A stretch of DNA of 48,788 nucleotides, from NCBI GenBank assembly GCA_964638675.1, contig CAZXAU010000017.1:1-48788 (forward strand). Reading direction: 5' to 3'. A program made the position numbers and the translations under genes. Within the stretch, counting starts at the first letter, position 1; every line of letters starts with the position of its first letter. Shown piece after piece: positions 26,410 to 33,314 of the stretch. This stretch comes from SIG714 sp964638675 (lineage in GTDB: Bacteria; Bacillota; Clostridia; Oscillospirales; CAG-272). The notes under the pieces were generated by a model. That model was not told the DNA's origin, searched no databases, and was given only the letters and a program-made list of their open reading frames with translations.

Positions 26410-27807
26410 ATGGGAAAGCCGATAGACACTGATAAAAGATTAATTGCTATAATCATCATTTGCGGAATTTCATTGCTCTTTTGCAGTTGCATTCGAGAAA
26501 ATGTATACGTTACTTTTCCGGGAAACGATACATCGCCCTCGCTGACCGAAACGGAAAGTAAAAATGTAATAACTTATCCTTTTTTAAATTATACGAGTAT
26601 CTTCGGATTTACTCCCGTTCCTACACACACTACACCGGATCCGACTTTTAAAACAAACATTCCGGATACTCCTCCTACCGTCCCTACCATTGTTTCAACG
26701 ACGCCCTATATCTCGGAAACTCCCGGAATAAGTGAGACGCCTGTGGATACCTTCCAGTTTCTCGACAATTGGGTAAACGACAAAACCGAATTCTATTTAT
26801 CAACAAATGGTATTTTTGAAGTCGGAAGCAAAAAGAATGTTATTGTTTTTATAATAGACAGACTTGATCTTAAATATTTTAACGAAATGATCCAACAGCC
26901 GGACAATCCTTGCAACGATATGAACGGATTTGTGTTTTTCCCGGATAACATCTCGCTGTATGCCCGTACATTTCCTGCTATTTGCTCGATGGTTACGGGA
27001 ATTGATGACGATTTTTCAACCTCCCGCTCAAAATATTTCAGAACTGCATACACCGAGTCTGATTTTCTGAAAGATATGAGAGGAAATGATTTTACAATAA
27101 AAATATATTCTCAACAATACTATGTATACAACATTTATTCATGCATGCATGGGAATATTTATAATGCTGTTGACAAATCAAAAAATCCCGATATATATGA
27201 AATTGATGACGGAAAGCTGATTGCCGACTTCAGATCCAAAGGACTTTCAGTCGGTGATTATAAAAACTCAATGGCAGTGTATCATCTCAACGGTTGCCAT
27301 ACTCCGGGACAGGTTGATGAAAACGGAATAGCTGCAAGCAAACAAAGCAGTGTCACCTCTCTCAAGGGATGTCTCAGGTTTATTAACGAGTATATATCAG
27401 AAATGAAAAGACTCGGAGTTTATGATGATTCGACTATTATTATTACAGGAGATCATCCGGATCCCATAAGCGATTATAAGCTTCCGTCTACTCCTCGGCT
27501 TACAGCACTTCTCGTTAAGAAACCAAAAGCTTCATTTTCGGGAATCAGAATCAATTATGCTCAAGTTTCACAGGAGAATTTTATCCCAACTATCGTTGAA
27601 CTTTCGGGTATAAGAACAACCCATCAATACGGAAAGACATATTTTGATATTGATCCCAATGAGGATCAGGTCAGAATTCATAAATTTGAAAGAAATATCG
27701 AAGCCAAAGAACATGTTATCAGCTTGTATGAGATCAAAGGAAAGGGTACTGATTTTAATAATTGGTATCTGAAAGAAGAGATCAAGATAGGAAATCTCTA
27801 TAATTGA
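26410..27807 (+). CDS. Alkaline-phosphatase/sulfatase-fold lipoprotein
   Basis: The product has 465 residues. An N-terminal hydrophobic segment ends in LLFCSC, a probable but non-ideal lipobox (C28), followed by about 90 residues rich in Thr, Pro and Ser that act as a spacer to the cell surface. The rest shows the sulfatase/LTA-synthase-type fold: VIVFIIDRLD (first metal-binding strand), SLYARTFPAICSMVTG (expected nucleophile Thr), VYHLNGCHTPG and STIIITGDHPDP (metal-binding Asp-His). Related Clostridial proteins usually carry several N-terminal transmembrane helices; this one has only the lipid anchor. It could transfer or remove a phospho- or sulfo-group on a wall glycopolymer; the substrate is not readable. 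It has its own promoter and terminator. Confidence 0.7.
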   Translation: MGKPIDTDKRLIAIIIICGISLLFCSCIRENVYVTFPGNDTSPSLTETESKNVITYPFLNYTSIFGFTPVPTHTTPDPTFKTNIPDTPPTVPTIVSTTPYISETPGISETPVDTFQFLDNWVNDKTEFYLSTNGIFEVGSKKNVIVFIIDRLDLKYFNEMIQQPDNPCNDMNGFVFFPDNISLYARTFPAICSMVTGIDDDFSTSRSKYFRTAYTESDFLKDMRGNDFTIKIYSQQYYVYNIYSCMHGNIYNAVDKSKNPDIYEIDDGKLIADFRSKGLSVGDYKNSMAVYHLNGCHTPGQVDENGIAASKQSSVTSLKGCLRFINEYISEMKRLGVYDDSTIIITGDHPDPISDYKLPSTPRLTALLVKKPKASFSGIRINYAQVSQENFIPTIVELSGIRTTHQYGKTYFDIDPNEDQVRIHKFERNIEAKEHVISLYEIKGKGTDFNNWYLKEEIKIGNLYN

Positions 27808-27887
27808 CCTATCTCCCTTTGTTTATTGATAAGTTTATGTCTTTTAATTCTGATTTGTTTGGTCGGTTTATAATCTATTTTGTTAAG

Positions 27888-27921
27888 AAAAAGCCCGTGC
27901 GGAATTAAGCACGGGCTTTTT
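27888..27921. terminator. Bidirectional terminator
   Basis: AAAAAGCCCGTGC (27888-27900) and GCACGGGCTTTTT (27909-27921) form a perfect stem with an 8-nt loop between two convergent genes. Confidence 0.92.
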
Positions 27922-27993
27922 AAGGAGAAGAGACAGAGATCAGGAATACAAATATATAGCTTTATCTGTCTGTTTATCGGGGTGAAAAATATA

Positions 27994-29091
27994 TTACAGT
28001 TTCAAATGTTCGTTTTTATACAATCCTAACTTGATGAACAGTGAATTGAGAATCGGGCAGAGTATTGCCGGGATAATTATGCATATCATCAGCATCCCGA
28101 ACCAATCATTGAATGTCACGCTTTCGGGATAATGTCCGCCGTACCATCCGAGTATGACGCCTATAGGTCCCATAAGTCCGCATGTACCCATTCCCGAATT
28201 CACGGCATCACTGTACATGCCGAGCTTGAATGCGCATGTTGCAAGAGGTCCTGTAATCGCCGAAACAATGATAGGCGAGAGCCATATTGCCGGACGTTTT
28301 ATTATATTCGGCATCTGAAGCATACTTGTTCCGAGCCCCTGTGAGAGAAGTCCGCCGATTCCGTTTTCCTTGAACGACATCGCAGCGAATCCGACCATCT
28401 GAGCACAGCATCCTGCAACGGCGGCACCGCCTGCGAGTGCAAGATTGGGGTCGATCACTCCTGTTGCCGCATTATATCCCGTAATCCCTATTGCCATGCA
28501 TATTGCCGCACTTGATATCGGAAGTGTCAGAACCATACCTATCACGACAGATACGAGTATTCCCATCACAAACGGTTGACGCTCCATTGACCAAGAGATG
28601 AAATTTCCTATATATCCGACAAGAGTTCCGATATGTCCTGCAATCAGCATTGAAAGTCCTCCGCCTACGGCAACAGTGACGAGAGGTGTAACTATAATAT
28701 CAACCTTTGTGGTGTTTGCAACGAGCTTGCCGATCTCACATGCGACAATGGCGATAATGAATACCGCAAGAGGACCGCCCGAGCCGCCGAGCGTGTTTGC
28801 GGCAAAGCCGACACCGGCAAGAGATAGCGTGACAAGCATGGGGGCTTTCAATGAATAACCGATTGCGACAGCCATTGCACATCCGACCGCCTTTTGGGCA
28901 TAGCCGCCTATTTCACCGAAAAATTCGAGTGACGGTATAAGACCGATTGCTTTGAGTATCGTACCTATGAGAAGCGATGCAAAAAGACCTTTTGCCATTG
29001 CTCCCATTGCGTCTATGAAATATGCTTTTGCACTCGGTACGACGCCCTGCTTTTTGCAGAATGATTTGAATTTTTTCATATTTATGACCAT
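27994..29091 (-). CDS. PfoR-like membrane protein (PTS_EIIC_2 family)
   Basis: The product has 365 residues with about eight to ten hydrophobic segments rich in Gly and Ala (GVGFAANTLGGSGGPLAV; VTVAVGGGLSMLIAGHIG; CGLMGPIGVILGWYGG). This matches the membrane family known from Clostridium perfringens PfoR, classed as a PTS EIIC-like domain, which has been linked to toxin regulation but has no proven transport substrate. No EIIA or EIIB gene is nearby. The start is uncertain: ATG 29091 lies inside an upstream small ORF, while ATG 29079 begins 2 nt after that ORF's stop codon. The upstream region is long and structured (see the entries below). Confidence 0.8.
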   Translation of the reverse strand: MVINMKKFKSFCKKQGVVPSAKAYFIDAMGAMAKGLFASLLIGTILKAIGLIPSLEFFGEIGGYAQKAVGCAMAVAIGYSLKAPMLVTLSLAGVGFAANTLGGSGGPLAVFIIAIVACEIGKLVANTTKVDIIVTPLVTVAVGGGLSMLIAGHIGTLVGYIGNFISWSMERQPFVMGILVSVVIGMVLTLPISSAAICMAIGITGYNAATGVIDPNLALAGGAAVAGCCAQMVGFAAMSFKENGIGGLLSQGLGTSMLQMPNIIKRPAIWLSPIIVSAITGPLATCAFKLGMYSDAVNSGMGTCGLMGPIGVILGWYGGHYPESVTFNDWFGMLMICIIIPAILCPILNSLFIKLGLYKNEHLKL

Positions 29092-29210
29092 GGCTTTCGC
29101 ATTGCGAAAGCTTCCTTTCTTTCGGAATTTGGGTTGGTTTTGTGAAGCAAAATCGCCGTCGCGACGGTGGCGAAAACCACAAAACGCCGTTTGAAAGATT
29201 TATCTTTCAA
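29082..29210 (-). CDS. Candidate 42-residue leader peptide or repeat-derived ORF
   Basis: AAGGAG (minus strand, 29221-29216) lies 5 nt before TTG 29210, which opens a frame of 42 codons. The product has a basic start (KDKSFKRR), a hydrophobic stretch (FVVFATVATAILL) and a basic end. Its stop overlaps the start region of the pfoR-like gene, as in translational coupling. Against a real gene, the DNA is a string of inverted repeats: GTTTGAAAG/CTTTCAAAC over the start codon, CCGTCGCGACGG in the middle and GCTTTCG/CGAAAGC at the end. These fit a structured repeat element equally well. Confidence 0.35.
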   Translation of the reverse strand: MKDKSFKRRFVVFATVATAILLHKTNPNSERKEAFAMRKPWS

Positions 29211-29230
29211 ACTTTCTCCTTGTTCTATAC

Positions 29231-29378
29231 TATATCGGTGATCGAAAAGCAATTCGCAGTCTGAGCAGTTACAGGGTATCTGCCGGAACATATTGAAATG
29301 CAGTCAGAACGGCTTGCATATTACATTTTTTGCATACCGCTTTTACAGTGAAATTATGATTACCGATCGACCGATATA
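29231..29378 (-). ncRNA. Candidate structured leader RNA of the pfoR-like gene
   Basis: On the minus strand TATATCGGT-C-GATCG (29378-29364) can pair with CGATC-ACCGATATA (29244-29231), a 14-bp helix with one bulged C, closing about 119 nt. Inside are GCGGTATGCA/TGCAAGCCGT and a CTGC/GCAG stem framed by TCTGA/TCAGA. It lies between the promoter at 29432-29460 and the gene. It matches no riboswitch class I can name. Confidence 0.45.
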
Positions 29379-29431
29379 CGATCTGAATATTTTTTGCGAC
29401 CGGAACACCGGCGCAATTTTGACCGACGAAG

Positions 29432-29460
29432 ATTTTACTACATTTTCAGGTATTTGTCAA
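29432..29460 (-). promoter_or_regulatory. Minus-strand promoter of the pfoR-like gene
   Basis: Read on the minus strand: TTGACA (29460-29455), 17 nt, TAAAAT (29437-29432). It implies a leader of about 335 nt. It occupies the 539-bp divergent gap 29092-29630 together with the leader and the plus-strand promoter below. Confidence 0.75.
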
Positions 29461-29562
29461 TACATTTGAAAGCTTTTTTATAAAAGATTGACTTGCTTTT
29501 TTGAACAACCGCATCAATTAATAAAATCTTATTATTTTTTAATAAAAAATCACCTCCTGCTA

Positions 29563-29592
29563 TTGACAAATATCAGCATTTTGTGGTATAAT
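29563..29592 (+). promoter_or_regulatory. Promoter of the MinD-like/MgsA-like genes
   Basis: TTGACA (29563-29568), 18 nt, TATAAT (29587-29592), 38 bp before the start codon. Confidence 0.8.
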
Positions 29593-29630
29593 ACACAGCG
29601 AAGTTGTGTTGAGGAGTATACCCTTGAATT

Positions 29631-30320
29631 ATGGTCGTCGGAGTTGTTTCTTATAAAGGCGGTGTGGGAACAAGTACTGTTTCACTTGGGCTTGCCGCAG
29701 GACTTGCAAGGCTTGGGAAAAGAGTGTTGCTTGTTGATATGAAACCCTGCGGAGATCTCGACATCATGACAGGACTTCAGGACAGTGCACTCTTTGGACT
29801 TGACGATTTGATATCGGGTTCAGAAATATCCGACTGCGTGATTAACTGCGGAGGATTTGATCTTTGCATATCAACGCACAGCAGAAAATGCGATCTCACA
29901 AATGTCTGCAATATGCTTGCGGCACAGAGCGGGTATGATTTTATAATTGCCGATTCTCCATACGATCTCACTTCATGCGACGCCGTCATATCGGTTTGTA
30001 ACTGTGATGCTTCATCGGTCAGATCTGCGGAAGAGATAGCGGAGGAATATTTCGGGAAGATCCGTGACCTGAGACTTGTGATCAACAGGTTCGGTGAGTT
30101 TGACAATGCAATATCGCCCGATGAAATAATCGATATAACTCACACCCGGCTTCTCGGCATTGTACCGTTTGTGCCTTTTATGCGACCGGGAGAAAGACAC
30201 ACAGAAAGCGAAAATGCTTTTGTCAACATGTCAAAAAGACTTCTTTCACAGAATGTCCCTGTTTTCGAGAATTCAAAGAAGAGAAGTGTGCTCAAAAAAC
30301 AGCTGTTTTCAAAACGGTAG
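29631..30320 (+). CDS. MinD/ParA-like ATPase with altered Walker A
   Basis: The product has 229 residues. Start at ATG 29631: a stop codon lies just upstream in frame, so no earlier start exists, although GAGGAG is a long 14 nt away. The N-terminus is YKGGVGTSTVSL: the signature lysine of the deviant Walker A (K9) is kept, but the second lysine of KGGxGK(S/T) is Thr14. Other MinD landmarks are LLVDMKPCGDLDIMTGLQDSALFGLDDLISG in segments 32-62, YDFIIADSP, LVINRF and LLGIVPFVP. A basic C-terminus (KKRSVLKKQLF) recalls the MinD membrane-targeting helix. CpaE-type relatives also lack that lysine, so it need not be inactive. The MgsA-like gene follows. Confidence 0.75.
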   Translation: MVVGVVSYKGGVGTSTVSLGLAAGLARLGKRVLLVDMKPCGDLDIMTGLQDSALFGLDDLISGSEISDCVINCGGFDLCISTHSRKCDLTNVCNMLAAQSGYDFIIADSPYDLTSCDAVISVCNCDASSVRSAEEIAEEYFGKIRDLRLVINRFGEFDNAISPDEIIDITHTRLLGIVPFVPFMRPGERHTESENAFVNMSKRLLSQNVPVFENSKKRSVLKKQLFSKR

Positions 30321-30394
30321 AATAAACAAAACAGTTCTGTCTGTTTATAGATTTAACAACAAAATAACGATCAGGTAGGTATAGGAGAAAAAAG

Positions 30395-30826
30395 ATGGTT
30401 ATTGCAGTTATCGCAGATGATAAGAAAAAAGAGCTTATGGTACAATTTTGCATAGCATATTGCGGAATTCTTTCAAAGCATACACTTTGTGCCACAAGCA
30501 AGACGGCAAGATATATAAGTGAGGCTACCGGATTGAAGATGGAAAGCCTTCTTTCGGGATCTCTCGGAGGCACGGAACAGATCACTACGCGTATTGCGTA
30601 CAATGAGATCGATCTGTTGCTCTTCTTCAGAGATACAAGTAAAGACAGGTATTTTGAACAAGATGATATTGATTTGCTTCGTATGTGTGATATTTATAAT
30701 ATTCCGGCGGCAACCAATCTTGCAAGTGCCGAGGTGTTGGTCAGAGCACTTGACAGAGGCGACCTTGATTGGAGAGAGATCGTAAATCCCCGTTCGTCGA
30801 TCAATAAGAACAAAAACAAATTATAA
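30395..30826 (+). CDS. Methylglyoxal-synthase-like protein lacking the catalytic Asp
   Basis: The product has 143 residues, the family's usual size, with TAGGAG before ATG 30395. The MGS fold is recognisable throughout: ADDKKKELM near the start, LCATSKTARYISEATG, SLLSGSLGGTEQI, LLLFFRDTS and NIPAATNLASAEVLV. In methylglyoxal synthase the motif GGDQQ carries the catalytic base (Asp71 in E. coli); here it reads GGTEQ. The phosphate-binding loop ATGTTG is changed to ATSKTA, and His19 of HDH is also gone, while the Asp of FFRD (Asp101) is kept. It is either inactive as a dihydroxyacetone-phosphate lyase or has another reaction or a binding role. It is 74 bp after the MinD-like gene. Confidence 0.75.
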   Translation: MVIAVIADDKKKELMVQFCIAYCGILSKHTLCATSKTARYISEATGLKMESLLSGSLGGTEQITTRIAYNEIDLLLFFRDTSKDRYFEQDDIDLLRMCDIYNIPAATNLASAEVLVRALDRGDLDWREIVNPRSSINKNKNKL

Positions 30827-30836
30827 TGTAGCTCTA

Positions 30837-30869
30837 AGCACCGTCTGACGACATTTGACGGTGCTTTTT
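30837..30869 (+). terminator. Rho-independent terminator after the MgsA-like gene
   Basis: AGCACCGTC (30837-30845) pairs with GACGGTGCT (30857-30865), then TTTT. Confidence 0.85.
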
Positions 30870-30918
30870 GAATGATGAATGATCAGAAGATTTTATCTGT
30901 TGTCAACTTCATTCAGCG

Positions 30919-31099
30919 TGTGGGGCAAGGATCCCACATGACGGGTATGTGCAAGTGATTAAAATTTTGCTTTGCAGTACCGAACAACCTATACCTCCTT
31001 CCGTTCTAAAGTCTTTGAGGGGGTAAATGTGAATCTTTCGAAGAAAGCTTCACAGGGAACTTATACAGAAAGTTCCCACGAACATTATACGCAAACTAA
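30919..31099 (+). repeat. Hairpin-rich intergenic element, copy B (upstream of prfA)
   Basis: Same order of parts as copy A: TGTGGG/CCCACA (30919-30938), AAAGTCTTTGAGGGGGTAAA, hairpin TGTGAA.CTTTC/GAAAG.TTCACA (31028-31054), hairpin GGGAACTT/AAGTTCCC (31055-31077) and ACGCAAACTAA. It ends 22 nt before the prfA start. The third stem differs in sequence from copy A but remains paired, which argues for a selected or folded structure. Confidence 0.8.
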
Positions 31100-31121
31100 C
31101 TTCTAAAGGAGAATCTGAGCG

Positions 31122-32177
31122 ATGTTTGATAAATTGCAGGAGGCTGAGGATAAGTTCAGGCTTATCGGTGAAAAGCTTTCATCGCCTGAAATTGTTGCAA
31201 ATAACGAAGAATACCGCAAGTTAATGAAGGAATATAAAACTCTTACGCCTGTTATAGAGAAATTCAGGGAATACAAAAAACTGAAAGAAGAAATTGAGGA
31301 AGCGACTCTTTTGCTTTCATCCGATGATCCCGAGCTTCGTGCACTTGCTTCAGATGAGCTTCTGGGATGCAAGGAAGAGATTGTTCGTGTGGAGGAGGAG
31401 CTCAGACTTCTTTTGTTGCCGAAAGATCCGAATGACGGAAAAAATGTCATTATCGAGATCAGAGCAGGGGCAGGGGGAGAAGAAGCGGCACTTTTTGCGG
31501 CAGATCTCTACAGAATATACGGAATGTTTTCGGATAAGGCAGGATTTAAGATAGAAAGAATAAGTGCAAATGAAACGGGGCTTGGCGGATTCAGTAAGAT
31601 ATCATTTTCGGTAGAGGGCGAGGATGCCTATTCAAGATTCAAATTTGAATCGGGAGTTCACCGTGTTCAGAGAGTACCCGAAACCGAGAGTCAGGGCAGA
31701 ATTCACACCTCAACCGTAACAGTGGCGGTGCTTCCTGAAGCTGAGGAAGTCGAGGTGGAAATAAACCCTGCAGACATAACGATAGAAAGCTGTAAATCGA
31801 GCGGTGCAGGCGGTCAGCATATCAATAAAACAGAATCGGCAGTACGTCTTACACATAAGCCTACTGGAATAGTCATAGAGTGTCAGGAAGAACGCAGTCA
31901 GTTCAAGAATAAGGACAAGGCAATGAAAATGCTCAGGGCAAAGCTTTACGACATGAAACAGCGTGAAGTGAATGAAAAAATAGCACAAACGAGAAAAAAT
32001 CAGGTGGGATCGGGAGATCGCAGTGAGAAGATAAGAACATATAACTATCACGACAGCCGAGTGACCGATCACAGACTCAAACAGAATTTCAGCCTTCAAA
32101 GCGTTTTAGTGGGCGATATAAGTGAAATGATAAATGCACTTATCGCTGCCGAAACTGCTGAAAAGCTGAAGAGCTGA
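31122..32177 (+). CDS. prfA: Peptide chain release factor 1
   Basis: RF1 reads UAA and UAG stop codons and triggers peptide release on the ribosome. The product has 351 residues, a normal length. The GGQ catalytic motif is GAGGQ (G230-Q232), the codon-recognition region reads RVPETESQGRIHTS as in other Firmicute RF1 proteins, and the C-terminal domain has EERSQFKNKDKAM and DHRLKQNF. AAAGGAG lies about 10 nt before ATG 31122. The usual downstream partner prmC, which methylates the GGQ glutamine, is not between prfA and tsaC here. Repeat copy B forms its leader. Confidence 0.96.
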   Translation: MFDKLQEAEDKFRLIGEKLSSPEIVANNEEYRKLMKEYKTLTPVIEKFREYKKLKEEIEEATLLLSSDDPELRALASDELLGCKEEIVRVEEELRLLLLPKDPNDGKNVIIEIRAGAGGEEAALFAADLYRIYGMFSDKAGFKIERISANETGLGGFSKISFSVEGEDAYSRFKFESGVHRVQRVPETESQGRIHTSTVTVAVLPEAEEVEVEINPADITIESCKSSGAGGQHINKTESAVRLTHKPTGIVIECQEERSQFKNKDKAMKMLRAKLYDMKQREVNEKIAQTRKNQVGSGDRSEKIRTYNYHDSRVTDHRLKQNFSLQSVLVGDISEMINALIAAETAEKLKS

Positions 32178-32232
32178 GAAAAAATATAATATATAAGGTA
32201 AATACTTTAAATAATAATAAAACAGAATAAAA

Positions 32233-33255
32233 ATGGAAACAAAAATATTCAAAGATCCGTGCGAACAGGATATAATGATTGCCGCCGATATAATAAAAAG
32301 TGGAGGGACTGTTGCCTTTCCGACAGAAACGGTATACGGCCTCGGTGCTGATGCTCTTGACGCTTCGGCCGCCAAAAAAATATATGCCGCAAAAGGCAGA
32401 CCGAGCGACAATCCTCTGATCATTCACCTTGCGTCACCCGATGATGTTTCAAAATATTGCGAGAAAAACGAGCTTTTCGATATACTCGCATCGGCGTTCA
32501 TGCCAGGACCGCTGACCGTAATATTGCCGAAAAAGGAAATAATACCGTATGAAGTCACGGGCGGTCTTGAAAGTGTTGCTGTCAGGGTGCCGAGCGACAG
32601 GATTGCAAATAAACTTATAAAATATTCGGGAGTTCCGATTGCCGCACCGAGTGCCAATTTATCGGGAAAGCCGAGTCCGACCTGCCCCGAGCATGTGATT
32701 GCCGATCTGAACGGCAGAATAGATGCGATCCTTTGCGGCGGCAGATGCATGATAGGGCTTGAATCGACAATAGTCAGACCGGAGAGCGATGGGAGCCTCT
32801 CTGTGCTCCGTCCTGGCGGAATAACAATTGAAATGCTGGGGGCACTTCTGCCCGATACCGAGATAAATGACATATCATTTTCAAAGCCCGAAGAGGGAAA
32901 AGCTCCACCTGCTCCCGGAATGAAATACAGGCACTATGCACCAAATGCCAAGGTTACCATACTTTCAGGGGAGAGAGAAAAGGTCTTGTCATTCATGAAA
33001 GAAAAAAAGAATGATACCGATGTAGGATTTATCTGTAAAAAAGAATGGTCGGGTCTGCTCGGTGAAAACGCATTGACATACAGTGACGGTATGAACGGAA
33101 TGGCACATGAGCTTTTCGCAATTCTGAGAAGATTTGACGAAATGAAGCAGATAAAATATATTTATGCCAATATGCCCGAAGAGATCGGAATCGGCAGAGC
33201 GGTTTTCAACCGTCTTATAAAAGCGGCAGGTTTTGACCTCAGGGAAATCGACTGA
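32233..33255 (+). CDS. L-threonylcarbamoyladenylate synthase (Sua5/TsaC)
   Basis: Makes threonylcarbamoyl-AMP from threonine, bicarbonate and ATP for the t6A37 tRNA modification. The product has 340 residues, the longer Sua5 form. The YrdC domain (about 1-205) shows GGTVAFPTETVYGLG near residue 24, KIYAAKGRPSDNPLI, and PIAAPSANLSGKPSPT. The C-terminal Sua5 domain shows APGMKYRHYAP and the end motif IGRAVFNRLIKAA. The start lacks a clear ribosome binding site, and the gene begins 55 bp after prfA, so coupling to prfA is likely. Confidence 0.93.
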   Translation: METKIFKDPCEQDIMIAADIIKSGGTVAFPTETVYGLGADALDASAAKKIYAAKGRPSDNPLIIHLASPDDVSKYCEKNELFDILASAFMPGPLTVILPKKEIIPYEVTGGLESVAVRVPSDRIANKLIKYSGVPIAAPSANLSGKPSPTCPEHVIADLNGRIDAILCGGRCMIGLESTIVRPESDGSLSVLRPGGITIEMLGALLPDTEINDISFSKPEEGKAPPAPGMKYRHYAPNAKVTILSGEREKVLSFMKEKKNDTDVGFICKKEWSGLLGENALTYSDGMNGMAHELFAILRRFDEMKQIKYIYANMPEEIGIGRAVFNRLIKAAGFDLREID

Positions 33256-33314
33256 GTGTCCAACGGTTTAAATGTAAGCTTAAGTATAAGTATAATGAAA
33301 GGAACGGTAAGTAT

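Noticed and set aside
29488..29742. Plus-strand frame overlapping the start of the MinD-like gene, and the TTG at 29624 after GAGGAG
   Set aside because: The TTG has better spacing than ATG 29631 but is out of frame with the MinD-like sequence; a stop just upstream of 29631 excludes a longer in-frame start.
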